The position numbers were made by a program, and so were the translations under genes. A stretch of DNA of 64,000 nucleotides, from NCBI GenBank assembly GCA_963738305.1, contig CAVTVU010000001.1:1302001-1366000 (forward strand). The letters run 5' to 3'. The DNA is from JBBRHQ01 sp963738305. GTDB lineage: Bacteria; Actinomycetota; Thermoleophilia; Solirubrobacterales; 70-9. This document shows positions 42,237 to 51,192 of the stretch, one piece after another. The notes under the pieces are model-generated. The model made no database searches and was not told the origin of the DNA. It was given only the letters and a program-made list of their open reading frames with translations. Numbering within the stretch: position 1 is the stretch's first letter; every line of letters begins with the position of its first letter.

Positions 42237-42918
42237 TCAGTCCTCGAGGAGGAAGTCGAAGACCGCGTAGCCGATCAGCCCGAACACGAGATCGTATAGA
42301 CCGAGCACCGCAAGCCAGGTGCCGAAGCGGTGGAATGCAGGCCCTCCTGCCTCGAGCACCGGCTCCGATGCGCCACTGGCCGCGATCATCAGCGGGACGG
42401 CCAGCGGCAGGAGCACCAGTGGCACCAGAAGGTCCCGGGCCCGGGAGTTGACCGCCATCGAGGAGATCAGCGCCCCGGTCGCGGCGAGGCCCAGGTCGGT
42501 CAGGACAAGCACGAGGCAAAGCGCCGGGAGCGCCGCGACCGAGTCGAGGAAGAAGAGGGCGAAGACCGGCACCGCGACCGCCTCGAGGACAAGCAGGTAG
42601 ACGAGAAGCGCCGCCGCCTTCGCCGCGAACAGGGCGGTGCGGTCGATCGGTGCCAGGCGGATCGCGTCGAAGCCGCCCTCCTCGCGCTCGGCGACGAAGA
42701 GGCGGTTGATCCCGAGGATCGCGGCGAACAGCAGGGTCGCCCACAGCACCCCCGCGGCGAGGCTGCCCGAGAGGCTGGTGCGGTCGAGCCCGAAGCGAAA
42801 GATGACGAAGGTGGTGATGGCGAACAGCGCCATCGCCGAGAGGGAGCGGAGCGTCCGCAGCTCGGTGCGCAGGTCCTTGGCGAGGATCGCGCCGAATGCG
42901 TCGCGCGAAGCGGGTCAA
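42237..42918 (-). CDS. ccmB: Heme exporter CcmB, N-terminal frame break
   Basis: From TTG 42918, overlapping the ccmA TGA as TTGA, the sequence LTRFAR joins DAFGAILAKDLRTELRTLRS after a shift near 42900. It continues with MALFAITTFVIFRFGL, LLFAAILGINRLFVAEREEG, FDAIRLAPIDRTALFAAKAA and LLVPLVLLPLAVPLMIAASG, six transmembrane helices in all. This matches CcmB, the membrane subunit of the CcmAB ABC unit that powers heme release from CcmC-CcmE. An ATG-only start at 42833 would cut the conserved amphipathic N-terminus. After repair the length is about 226 residues, as in the family. Confidence 0.82.
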
Positions 42919-43644
42919 GCCGGCGCCCCGTCGTCGCAGCGCGGGCGCGCTCGGGGTCGAGCTCGCCGGCCGGGCCCTCGCAGAGCGGATGTCCGCCATG
43001 GCCGAGCACCAGCGCCCGCTCGGCGTCCGGCAGCGCCCGCTCGGCGTCGTGGGTGACCAGGACCCGTGTGCGGCCCGGGCCGGGGCCGATCAGGGCCCGC
43101 GCCAGCCGGCGGCCCTCGGGGTCGAGGTTGGAGTCGGGCTCGTCGAGCAGCAGCAGCTCGGGCTCGTGCAGGACGGCTGCGGCAGATCGCCAGCCGCTGG
43201 CGCATCCCGGCCGAGAGCGAGCCGACCCGATCCGAGCCGCGACGCTCCATCCCGACCGCGGCCAGCAGCGATTCGATCCGCTTCTCGACCGTCGCCGGCG
43301 CCGAGCCCATGGAGGCGAGCGTGGAAGCGGAGGTTCTCGCGGCCGCTGAGGTCGCGATAGAGCAGGGGGTCGTGGCCGACGTAGCCGATCCTGCCGCGTA
43401 GCTTCCAGGCGTCGGCGGGAAGCTGGCAGCCGAGGACGCGGACCTCACCGGCGCTGGGGCGCAGCAGCGTCGCAAGCACCCGGAGCAGCGTCGTCTTCCC
43501 GGACCCGTTGGGGCCGAGCACGACGAGGGTCTCGCCGGCGCCCAGCTCGAGCCCTAGCCCGTCCAGCGCGGTCCGCTCGCCGTAGTCCCGGCGGAGCCCG
43601 GCGACCGCGATGGCCGGGCCGGGGTTGGTTGGCTCTGGCTGCAC
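42915..43644 (-). CDS. ccmA: Heme ABC exporter ATP-binding protein CcmA, frame interrupted
   Basis: GTG 43644 starts VQPEPTNPGPAIAVAGLRRD. The Walker A motif is VVLGPNGSGKTTLLRVLATL, then GRIGYVGHDPLLYRDLSGRE (Q-loop region, with His), LSAGMRQRLAICR (signature), LLLLDEPDSNLDPEGRRLAR (Walker B) and VLVTHDAE (H-loop). These pieces sit in different frames, breaking near 43310 and 43185 and once more before the stop at 42915. Each piece continues the family without loss, so sequence error is likely. CcmA drives the heme exporter with ccmB; the two overlap as TTGA. Confidence 0.82.
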
Positions 43645-43789
43645 GGACGAATTGTCGCCGCTTCCGTGGCCGAGGGGTTGAAACGTCGCGATCAGCGCTG
43701 GATCCGGCGCTAGGGCAGATGTCCACGCCACTTGCGCCTCATCCGCGGGGCGGGGTAGCCTCGGGCCGCCACCTGCCAAGGAGCCTGAG

Positions 43790-44194
43790 ATGAGAGTTCC
43801 AACCAGAAGGATCGCGGTGCTGGCCGCGCTTGTCGTCGTCGCGATCGCCGGGCTCGCATCGACGGCAGCCGGGACGCGGGTCGTGAAGATCAACTCGAAG
43901 GTGACGATCCAGAGTCGCTCGCTGGTCTTTCACGGCAAGGTCCGCTCGTCCAACTCCGGCTGCCGGGGGGGCCGCAAGGTGAAGCTGAAGCGGGTGTTCT
44001 CGGGTGGGCCCGACCAGGTGGTCGGTCGCGACACGACCGATGCCCGCGGACGCTGGCGGATCACCCCGCAGGGGTCGGCCGGGATCTCGCTGGCCCACTT
44101 CTACGCGAGGGTGAGGCGCCAGAGCCAGGGCGCTGCGGGGACGATCTTCGTCTGTCGCGGAGACCGCTCGCGGGTGGTGGGAGCGAACTCCTAG
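43790..44194 (+). CDS. Small secreted hypothetical protein (single Ig/CNA-like domain)
   Basis: A 134-residue protein with a signal peptide (IAVLAALVVVAIAGLASTAA) and a beta-rich domain: VTIQSRSLVFHGKVRSSNSG, CRGGRKVKLKRVFSGGPDQV, TTDARGRWRITPQG and AHFYARVRRQSQGAAG, ending with a Cys that may pair with the first. GxW and RKVxL patterns are common in secreted beta-sandwich proteins of the lineage. GGAG precedes the ATG. Function unknown. Confidence 0.72.
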   Translation: MRVPTRRIAVLAALVVVAIAGLASTAAGTRVVKINSKVTIQSRSLVFHGKVRSSNSGCRGGRKVKLKRVFSGGPDQVVGRDTTDARGRWRITPQGSAGISLAHFYARVRRQSQGAAGTIFVCRGDRSRVVGANS

Positions 44195-44202
44195 CCCCGC
44201 TC

Positions 44203-44219
44203 CTCGCCAGGAGGGCGAG
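44203..44219. terminator. Hairpin between convergent genes
   Basis: CTCGCC at 44203-44208 pairs with GGCGAG at 44214-44219 around five bases. It lies between the secreted-protein stop (44194) and the aldehyde dehydrogenase stop (44234), where terminators for both directions are expected. No T tract is present. Confidence 0.4.
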
Positions 44220-44233
44220 CCCGCGAAGAGGAC

Positions 44234-45847
44234 CTAGGGGGCGCTGCGCTTGCGCAGTGCCCGCGCCCCGACCCGGATCAGCGGGCCCATGCCCTCGCGG
44301 AGGGCCTCGACCCGCCGCCCGTTGCGCCCGTAGAGCAGGCGGGCGGCGGAGCGCAGCGCGTCGGCGAGGGCGCGGTCGTAGGGGAACCACCAGAGGTCCC
44401 GGGTCATCCCCGGCTCCCAGGTGACGAGCTTCACCTCGCTGCACTCGTAGAAGCCGAACTTCGAGTGCGAGCGTCCCAGTCCCGAGCTCTTCACTCCGCC
44501 CCAGGAGCACTGGCAGGCGCCGTGGGTGAAGGAGTGGTCGTTGATCCAGACCATCCCCGACTCGATCCGCCGGGAGATCCGCTCGCCCTTCTGACGGTCC
44601 CTGGTCCACACCGAGGCGCCGAGGCCGAACTCCGAGTCGTTCGCGAGGTCCACCGCTTCCGCCTCGTCCTCGACGACGACGATCGGCAGCACGGGGCCGA
44701 AGATCTCCTCGCGCATGATCCGCATCTCGTGGGTGACTCCGCTCAGGACGGTCGGTGAGATGAACCTCCCCGCCAGCCCCGGCACCGTCACCGGTCCGCC
44801 GCAGAGGCGCTCGGCGCCCGAGGCGAGGGCGTCGTCGACCAGTTCGCACACCGTCTCGTACTGATCGGAGGAGGTCATCGGACCGATCTCCGTGGCCCAG
44901 TCGAGCGGGTCGCCGACCTTCAGGTTCCCGGCCTCGCGGGCTACCGCAGCGACGAAGCGCTCGGCCACGTCGCGGACCACGTAGACGCGCTCGATCCCCG
45001 AGCAGGTCTGACCGGCGTTGGCGAAGCCGCCCCAGACCGCGCCCGATACGGCGTTGTCGAGGTCCGCGTCGGCGCAGACGATCATCGGGTCCTTGCCGCC
45101 CAGCTCGAGCACCGAGCCCTTCAGCTGCCGGGCGCAGGCCTCGCCGACCTGGCGCCCAACCTCGACCGAGCCGGTGAAGAAGATCTTGCCGGCGCTAGAG
45201 CGGACCAGGGCGTCTCCGACCGCCCCGCCCCCGTGGACCGTTCGCAACAGGCCATCGGGGAAGCCGGCCTTCTCGAAGACGCCCCGGATGCGATCCCCGA
45301 GCAGCGGGGTCAGGCTGGCCGGCTTCAGCACCACCCCGTTGCCCGCCATCAGGGCGATCGCGACCTCGCCGAAGGGGATCGACCAGGGGTAGTTCCAGGG
45401 TGCGATCACGCCGACGACCCCGATCGGCTCGAAGGTGAAGTGGCTCCGCTTGCTGATCAGGAAGGGCTGGTTGAGCCGGATCCGCTCGTCGGCGAGGATC
45501 TCCGGCCCGGCTTCGGCGCACCAGTGCAGCGCGTCGATGGTCGGCAGCAGCTCCATCGCATAGGCCTCGGTGCGCGGCTTGCCCTGCTCGGACGCGAGCA
45601 GCTCGGAGAGGTCGTCGATCTCGTCGAGGAGGACGTCGGCGGCCCGGCGCATGTAGGAGGCGCGGGTAACCGGCCCCAGCTCGGCCCAGGCGGGCTGGAC
45701 GCCCGCCACGTCGTCGACGATCGCCTGCACCCCGCCGGGGGTGAGCGTCTCGACCGAGCCGACGAGCCCTCCGGTTGCGGGGTTGAAGGACTCCAGGGGG
45801 GGCGTCGTCTGAGTCCGCTCCTGCGGGCGGCTCGCCGCATCCTCCAT
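44234..45847 (-). CDS. Aldehyde dehydrogenase family protein
   Basis: A 537-residue enzyme. GVIAPWNYPWSIPFGEVAIA holds the conserved Asn, VVLKPASLTPLLGDRI the NAD region, FTGSVEVGRQVGEACARQLK, VLELGGKDPMIVCADADLDN with the general-base Glu, and AGQTCSGIERVYVVRD with the nucleophile Cys. EEIFGPVLPIVVVEDEAEAV completes the set. The C-terminal extension of about 40 residues (YGRNGRRVEALREGMGPLIR) is longer than usual and found in some actinobacterial copies. ATG 45847 is preferred to 45871. Substrate unknown. Confidence 0.88.
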   Translation of the reverse strand: MEDAASRPQERTQTTPPLESFNPATGGLVGSVETLTPGGVQAIVDDVAGVQPAWAELGPVTRASYMRRAADVLLDEIDDLSELLASEQGKPRTEAYAMELLPTIDALHWCAEAGPEILADERIRLNQPFLISKRSHFTFEPIGVVGVIAPWNYPWSIPFGEVAIALMAGNGVVLKPASLTPLLGDRIRGVFEKAGFPDGLLRTVHGGGAVGDALVRSSAGKIFFTGSVEVGRQVGEACARQLKGSVLELGGKDPMIVCADADLDNAVSGAVWGGFANAGQTCSGIERVYVVRDVAERFVAAVAREAGNLKVGDPLDWATEIGPMTSSDQYETVCELVDDALASGAERLCGGPVTVPGLAGRFISPTVLSGVTHEMRIMREEIFGPVLPIVVVEDEAEAVDLANDSEFGLGASVWTRDRQKGERISRRIESGMVWINDHSFTHGACQCSWGGVKSSGLGRSHSKFGFYECSEVKLVTWEPGMTRDLWWFPYDRALADALRSAARLLYGRNGRRVEALREGMGPLIRVGARALRKRSAP

Positions 45848-45975
45848 GGAACCGATTCTAGGCCGCCGCACGCCGCGCCGCCGGCCCAGCCGCCCCCGGA
45901 TGCTGTGGGCCAGCCGTCCCGGACGGTGGAGAGAGAAGGCGGCGTTGTATTTCGGATTGCAACCGGCGCGTTGGG

Positions 45976-46022
45976 GGGTTGGGCGAGTTGCGGTGATATG
46001 GCGGCCGAAATTCGCCCAACCC
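45976..46022. repeat. 11-bp perfect inverted repeat
   Basis: GGGTTGGGCGA pairs with TCGCCCAACCC across a 25-base loop. It lies about 130 bases upstream of the aldehyde dehydrogenase start and could act as an operator or RNA stem. Confidence 0.7.
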
Positions 46023-46222
46023 TGCTCTCGCCGAATTTGGAATGTGAGGCGGGACGGGCGGGCAACGGAACCACTTGCGGCGGCTGCGCCGCCTTACATG
46101 CATGCGCCGGTGACGTGAGCGGGGTCAGCCAAGCCGCCCCGGACGCGGAAGCTCGCGCGCAAGGCAGTCGAGGTTCCAGTGCGCGCGAGCAGAGGAGGCG
46201 GCGTTGTTGTGCGAGGTGAAAT

Positions 46223-46257
46223 CCGGCCGGAGACCCCCAGTCCAGGTCTCCGGCCGG
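46223..46257. repeat. 13-bp perfect inverted repeat
   Basis: CCGGCCGGAGACC pairs with GGTCTCCGGCCGG around the loop CCCAGTCCA. This is the most stable hairpin in the gene-free region. There is no adjacent T tract. Confidence 0.75.
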
Positions 46258-46343
46258 CACATCGGCTCTCCCTGGCTACAAGTTCGGGAGGCGACCACCA
46301 AAACACCCCTCTTCGGGAGAAGTTGTGGTGCGCTTCGGGCGAG

Positions 46344-47686
46344 TCAGCGAGTTTTCTCGAAGCCCTTGCGAAGCGCTTCCAGGCGCCTGCCCAGCTCGGC
46401 CTCGAAGCCTCGGTCGGTGGGCTCGTAGAAGCGCCTGCCGCGCAGCCCTTCGGGCATCAGGTTCTGCCCGGCGAAGCCCCCGGGCGCCCCGTGCGGGTAC
46501 TGATACCCCTCACCGCGCCCCAGCTCCGCGGCGCCCGGGTAGTGGGAATCGCGGATCTCGTCCGGGGGGAGAGCGGCTCCTTCGCGCCGCACCTCGGCCC
46601 TTGCCGCGGAGATCCCCGCGTAGGAGGCGTTGGACTTCGGGGCGAGAGCGAGGTAGACGGCGGCCTGGGCGAGGTTGAGCGCGCACTCGGGCAACCCCAC
46701 CCGATCGACGGCGGCGCCCGCGCGCGGTGGCGATGACCAGCGCCTGCGGGTCCGCGTTGCCGATGTCCTCTGAGGCGAAGATGACCATCCGCCGGGCGAT
46801 GAAGCGAGGGTCCTCGCCGCCCTCCAGCATCACCGCCAGGTAATAGAGGGAGGCGTCGGCGTCGGAGCCCCGGGTCGCCTTGATCCAGGCCGAGATGTAG
46901 TCGTAGTGGCGGTCCCCTTCGCGGTCGAAGGAGAGGGCGCTGCGCTGCAGCGCGTCCTCGGCGGCGGCCAGGTCGATCGGCTCTCGGGAGTCTCCCGCGC
47001 CGCTCGACCGCACGCTCCAGCGCGGATAGCGCGACGCGGGCGTCCCCGGCGGAGCGCTGCGCCAGCATCGCAAGCGCCTCCGGGGCGACCTCGGGCGGAT
47101 CCGGAACCCCGCGGGGCGGGTCGGTGAGCGCCCGCTCGAGGATCGCCTCGATCTGCCTTTGCTCGAGCGGCCTCAGCTCGTAGACCTGGCAGCGTGAGAG
47201 CAGGGCTGAGTTGACCTCGAAGTAGGGGTTCTCGGTGGTCGCACCGATCAGGGTCAGTAGGCCCTCCTCCACGGCCGGCAGCAGTGCGTCCTGCTGCGCC
47301 TTGTTGAAGCGGTGGATCTCGTCGAGGAAGAGGATCGTGCCGCGCCCGGTGGCGCGGCGCCGCTCGCGCGCCCGCTCGATCACCGCGCGGATCTCGGCCC
47401 GGCCCGCGTTGACCGCCGATTCCTCCTCGAAGGCGGCGTCGGCGCCTGTTGCGGCGATCCGCGCCAGCGTCGTCTTGCCGCTGCCGGGCGGTCCGTAGAG
47501 GATCGCGCTGTGGGGGCGACCGCTGGAGATCGAGGCCCGCAGCGCCGAGGCCTCACCCAGCAGGTGCTCCTGGCCGATCAGCTCGGACAGCTCGCGGGGA
47601 CGCATCCGCACCGCCAGCGGCGCCTCTTCCGCCGGCACTCCGCTCGCGGGTCGATCGCCTCCGGTGTCGAAGAGCCGCTCGCTCAT
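46344..47686 (-). CDS. rarA: Replication-associated recombination protein RarA (MgsA-like AAA ATPase), frame interrupted
   Basis: ATG 47686 starts MSERLFDTGGDRPASGVPAE. Then PLAVRMRPRELSELIGQEHL, SAILYGPPGSGKTTLARIAA (Walker A), ILFLDEIHRFNKAQQDALLP (Walker B), LIGATTENPYFEVNSALLSR (sensor 1) and QRSAGDARVALSALERAVER (sensor 2). The helical C-terminal tetramer domain (YDYISAWIKATRGSDADASL, ARRMVIFASEDIGNADPQAL) continues in a second frame after a break near 47005, and the end (LNLAQAAVYLALAPKSNASY, HYPGAAELGRGEGYQYPHGA) in a third after about 46735. RarA acts at stalled replication forks. The breaks look like sequence errors. Confidence 0.88.
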
Positions 47687-47734
47687 CCGCCTTCTGAGTA
47701 TGAAGTCGCGGACGGCCCACTAACCTGCGCCGGG

Positions 47735-49071
47735 ATGGCCCAGGCGCCGCAGCAGGCAGGTTCCGCCGTCGGATCCCGAGGGCCGTCGGGCTGCTGCAGC
47801 GGCTGATCCGCTTCAACACCGTCAACCCTCCCGGCAACGAGGGCGAGGCGCAGCAGTTCCTTCAGGAGTCGCTCGAGCGCCGTCGGCTGGGAATGCGAGA
47901 TCCTCGCCAAGGACCCGCAGCGTCCCAATCTCGTCGCCCGGCTCCGCGGGCGCGAGGAGGGTCCCTGCCTGGCCCTGATCTGCCATGTGGACACGGTCCC
48001 CGCCGACCCCGCCGAATGGACGCGGGACCCCTGGGGCGGCGACCTCGTGGACGGCTACGTCTGGGGTCGCGGCGCGCTCGACATGAAGGACCAGGTGGCC
48101 TCGGAGACGGCCGCCTGCCTGAGCCTCGCCGAGGAGGGTTGGCGGCCGGCCCGCGGCGATCTGCTGCTGGTGGTCAGCGCCGACGAGGAGACCGGCGCCC
48201 ACAACGGGGCGATGTGGCTCTGCGAGGAGCATCCGGAGAAGGTCCGCTGCGACATGGTCCTCAACGAGGGTGCCGGGCTGGCCGTCACCTTCGGGGGCAG
48301 GCGCTTCTACACGCTCGCGGTGGGGGAGAAGGGGGTCTTCCGCTTCCGGCTGCGGACGAGCGGCGTCGCCGGGCACGCCTCCCTGCCCGGGGTCGGCGAC
48401 AACGCGCTGCTGAAGCTGGGCCCGCTCCTGGAGCGCCTTCGCAATCAGCCCCCGCGGGAGACCACGCCCGACACCGAGCTTTTTCTCGATCGCCTGCTCG
48501 GCGAGGTCCCCGCGACCTCGACGCCGCCCTGGCGCAGATCCGCGACGCCGACCCCCTGCTGGCGAACGCTGCTCGCGGAGCCGATGCTCGGGGTGACGCT
48601 GACGCCGACCATGGCGAGCGGCTCCGGGAAGCAGAACGTCGTCCCATCTCGGCTGAGCTGGTGGTCGACTGCCGGGTGCCGCCCGAGATGGGCGAGGCCG
48701 AGGTTCGCGGGCGAATTGCCGGCGTGCTCGGCGAGGGCTCCTACGAGGTCGAGTTCATCGACCCGGTGGTCGGAAACCGCTCCGACTACTCCGGACCGCT
48801 TGCCGCGGAGGTCGAGCGGTGGGTCGCGGAGACGGAGCCGGGCGCCGAGGTGCTGCCGATCGTCATGCCGGGCTTCAGCGACAGCCACTGGTTCCGCAAG
48901 GCATTCGGCGCCGCCGTCTTCGGCTTCGCGCCCCAGAACGCGATGACGCTGGCCGAGGCGGTGCCGCTGGTCCACGGTGCAGACGAGCGGATCGCCGTGG
49001 CCGACGTCGAGCTGATGGCCGGCTGCTACTACGAGCTGCCGAAGCGTCTGCTGGGATCGGCCGATGCCTGA
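47735..49071 (+). CDS. M20/M25/M40 family metallohydrolase, frame interrupted
   Basis: The family sequence runs through several frames: LLQRLIRFNTVNPPGNEGEA, LVARLRGREEGPCLALICHV with HVDTVP (metal His), GRGALDMKD (bridging Asp), LLVVSADEETGAHNGAMWLC (catalytic Glu pair), then the lid domain KGVFRFRLRTSGVAGHASLP and VPPEMGEAEVRGRIAGVLGE. It ends with FSDSHWFRKAFGAAVFGFAP, which supplies the last metal His. Breaks lie near 47790, 47885, 48515 and 48645. Repaired length is about 440 residues. Members are aminoacylases, dipeptidases or succinyl-diaminopimelate desuccinylases with two zinc ions; substrate here is open. Dense indels point to poor sequence here. Confidence 0.75.
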
Positions 49072-49095
49072 GCGCGAAACCTTCGGCTGGGCGGG

Positions 49096-49877
49096 ATGGC
49101 GCTGCGGAACGGACTGCTGATCCACGGCCCGAGCCACTGGGCCGCCGCGGTGCGGGGTTCGCATGGCCAGATCGCGGTCGCCTCCGAGCCCAAGCCCCGG
49201 ATCGCTCCGGAGCTGGCGGCCAGGGCACCGCTGGTCCGCGGGCCGCTGAAGCTGGCCGAGGCGATGGCGGTGCTGCCGCTGGTGCGCCGTCGCCTGCCGG
49301 AGGCGCGCCTGCCTTTCGAGGACTGGCGGGTGATCGCGTCGGTCGGCGGAGCTCTGGCCGCCTCGCGGCCTGATCCGGCGGCGCGGGCGGGCGACGCCCG
49401 CGCGGGAGACCGCCCTGCAGGCGCTGGGCCTGGTCCCGGCGTTGGTCGCCCTCAGCGACCGCGATCTCGCCGCCTATCACGGCGTCGAGCACAAGGCGAT
49501 CGCGCGCCTACGAGCAGGGCTGCGACGACCCGGCCTCCGTGCCCAAGGAGCACGACCGCTGCGGCTCCAACCTGATCGCGCCGATGATGCTCCTCTCCGG
49601 GGGCGGCACGGTGCTGCTGGAGCGGCTGGTGGAGCGCCCCGGGCCCGTCGCCCGCGCCGGCGTCGGCCTCGGCGGCGCCTCGATCGCGGTCGAGATGTTC
49701 GCCTGGAGCGATCGCCATCACGACACGGCGCTGGCCCGCGCCTTCCACACCCCGGGACGCGAGATCCAGCGGCGTGTCGCCACCAAGGAGCCGACCCCCG
49801 AGCAGCTCGAGGTCGGTGTCGCGGCGCTGGCCGAGATCCTCCGGGTCGAGGCGGGGGGCGAGCAGGAGCCTTCGTGA
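49096..49877 (+). CDS. DUF1385 family protein, frame interrupted
   Basis: ATG 49096 starts MALRNGLLIHGPSHWAAAVR, with ARAPLVRGPLKLAEAMAVLP. A second frame carries VALSDRDLAAYHGVEHKAIA, the DUF1385 hallmark (YHGxEHKxI), and a third CGSNLIAPMMLLSGGGTVLL with HDTALARAFHTPGREIQRRV and the end. The His/Glu/Cys residues of these motifs suggest a metal site in a membrane-associated enzyme of unknown function. Breaks lie near 49390 and 49505. The family is widespread in Gram-positive bacteria, often near prfA/rpmE or prmC; neither is visible here. Confidence 0.65.
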
Positions 49878-49934
49878 TCTGCTCGACCACCCGGCCGGCC
49901 GGGCATACCGAATCACTCATCTAGACTGCGCCGC

Positions 49935-50345
49935 GTGTTCAGCCGGATCGATCACATCGGCGTCGCCGTCTCCGACCTCGACGACGCGATCGGCCTCTAC
50001 GGCGAGGGCTTCGAGATGGAGACGGCGCACCGCGAGACGGTCGCCTCGCAGGGGGTGGAGGCGGTCCTGCTCGACGTCGGCGACGGCCACGTCGAGCTGC
50101 TGCGACCGCTCGCTCCGGACACGGCAGTGGGGCGCTACCTGGAGCGGAGCGGACCCGGCCTGCATCACGTCGCCTACGCGGTGGATGACATCGACGCCGC
50201 CCTGGTCAAGGTGAGGGCGGCCGGGCTGCGGCTGATCGACTCCGAGCCCCGTCAGGGAATCCGCGACAGCAGGGTCGCCTTCCTTCACCCGCGCTCGACC
50301 GGTGGAGTCCTGACCGAGATCGTCGAACCGGCGGGAGCCCACTGA
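49935..50345 (+). CDS. mce: Methylmalonyl-CoA epimerase
   Basis: A 136-residue VOC-fold protein: FSRIDHIGVAVSDLDDAIGL with the first metal His, GHVELLRPLAPDTAVGRYLE with a Glu, GPGLHHVAYAVDDIDAALVK with the second His, and SRVAFLHPRSTGGVLTEIVE with the C-terminal Glu. This full set of ligands and the length fit methylmalonyl-CoA epimerase, which interconverts (R) and (S) forms for propionate breakdown. GTG 49935 is the start. It begins a tight three-gene run with overlaps. Confidence 0.88.
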   Translation: MFSRIDHIGVAVSDLDDAIGLYGEGFEMETAHRETVASQGVEAVLLDVGDGHVELLRPLAPDTAVGRYLERSGPGLHHVAYAVDDIDAALVKVRAAGLRLIDSEPRQGIRDSRVAFLHPRSTGGVLTEIVEPAGAH

Positions 50346-50569
50346 TGGCCGCATTCCAGCGGGTCGAGATCGGCTTCGAGGGCGGCCAGGTCCTGGATAT
50401 CCGTCTCGACGAGAAGTCCCTCAAGAAGCTGCGCGACGCGCTCCCGTCCGGCGGCTGGCACGACGTTGAGACCGAGGACGGCGAGCTTTCGATCTATCTC
50501 GGCAAGGTCGCCTTCCTCCGCATCGACTCGGGCGAGCACCGGGTTGGCTTCTCCAGCGGCGGGGCATGA
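50345..50569 (+). CDS. Small conserved hypothetical protein
   Basis: A 74-residue protein, MAAFQRVEIGFEGGQVLDIR with LDEKSLKKLRDALPSGGWHD and LSIYLGKVAFLRIDSGEHRV. The predicted fold is a small beta-alpha-beta unit, similar in style to single-domain proteins found next to mce genes in actinobacteria. Its ATG overlaps the mce stop by one base (TGATG), and its own stop overlaps the next ATG. Function unknown. Confidence 0.7.
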   Translation: MAAFQRVEIGFEGGQVLDIRLDEKSLKKLRDALPSGGWHDVETEDGELSIYLGKVAFLRIDSGEHRVGFSSGGA

Positions 50570-51174
50570 GCTTGCGAAAGCTGCTGGTCGGCGCCGGGCT
50601 GGCGACCCTGGGCGCGGCGCTGTGGTGGCGCAGGAACCCCTCCGCCTGCCCCTATGGCCAGCGCTTCTGGGTCGAGGCGCCCCACCCGGTGATCAGCCGT
50701 TCTCGCCTGCGCGAGGTGCTGGCTCCCGAGCCGGGCGAGCGGCTGCTCGAGGTCGGGCCCGGGACCGGCTACTACACCCTCGACCTCGCCGAGTGGGTCG
50801 GGACCGCGGGGAAGGTGGAGATCTTCGACATCCAGCAGGAGATGCTCGACCACGCGATGCGCACCGCCGCAGATCGGGGGCTTGCCAACGTCACCCCCAC
50901 ACGGGGCGATGCGACCGCCCTTCCCTACGAGGAGGACAGCATCGACGGCGTCGTGCTCGTGGCCGTCCTCGGGGAGATCCCCGACGGTGACGCCGCGCTG
51001 CGGGAGGTCCAGCGGGTCCTGCGCCCGGGCGGGAGGCTGGTCGTCGGCGAGATCTTCGGCGACCCCCACTTCACGACCTTCTCCAGCCTCTGCGAGCGCT
51101 GCATCCGCGCCGGCCTGGCGCCCGAGGGGCGCTCCGGCAACTGGTTCGCCTACTTCGCCCGCTTCAGCGCCTGA
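50566..51174 (+). CDS. Class I SAM-dependent methyltransferase with N-terminal anchor
   Basis: A 202-residue protein. A short hydrophobic N-terminus (LLVGAGLATLGAALWWRR) suggests membrane contact. ERLLEVGPGTGYYTLDLAEW is motif I, GKVEIFDIQQEMLDHAMRTA the acidic ribose contact, IDGVVLVAVLGEIPDGDAAL motif II, and LRPGGRLVVGEIFGDPHFTT motif III. It resembles UbiE/phospholipid-type methyltransferases of diverse substrates. The start overlaps the preceding stop (ATGA). Confidence 0.82.
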   Translation: MSLRKLLVGAGLATLGAALWWRRNPSACPYGQRFWVEAPHPVISRSRLREVLAPEPGERLLEVGPGTGYYTLDLAEWVGTAGKVEIFDIQQEMLDHAMRTAADRGLANVTPTRGDATALPYEEDSIDGVVLVAVLGEIPDGDAALREVQRVLRPGGRLVVGEIFGDPHFTTFSSLCERCIRAGLAPEGRSGNWFAYFARFSA

Positions 51175-51192
51175 GCCGCGGGGATCGCCGGC

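Larger units (their letters stand above)
45872..46343. other. Structured gene-free region upstream of the aldehyde dehydrogenase
   Basis: No supported protein frame lies in this 472-base stretch. It contains at least four hairpins: an 11-bp perfect stem at 45976-46022, a 6-bp GC stem at 46079-46093, a 13-bp perfect stem at 46223-46257, and a 5-bp stem enclosing a TTCG tetraloop hairpin at 46296-46330. It may encode a structured RNA or hold stacked control elements. I do not recognise a known RNA family. Confidence 0.5.

Noticed and set aside
46223..46257. Intrinsic terminator
   Set aside because: The 13-bp stem is strong, but no T tract follows on either strand and neither gene ends beside it, so I list it as an inverted repeat only.
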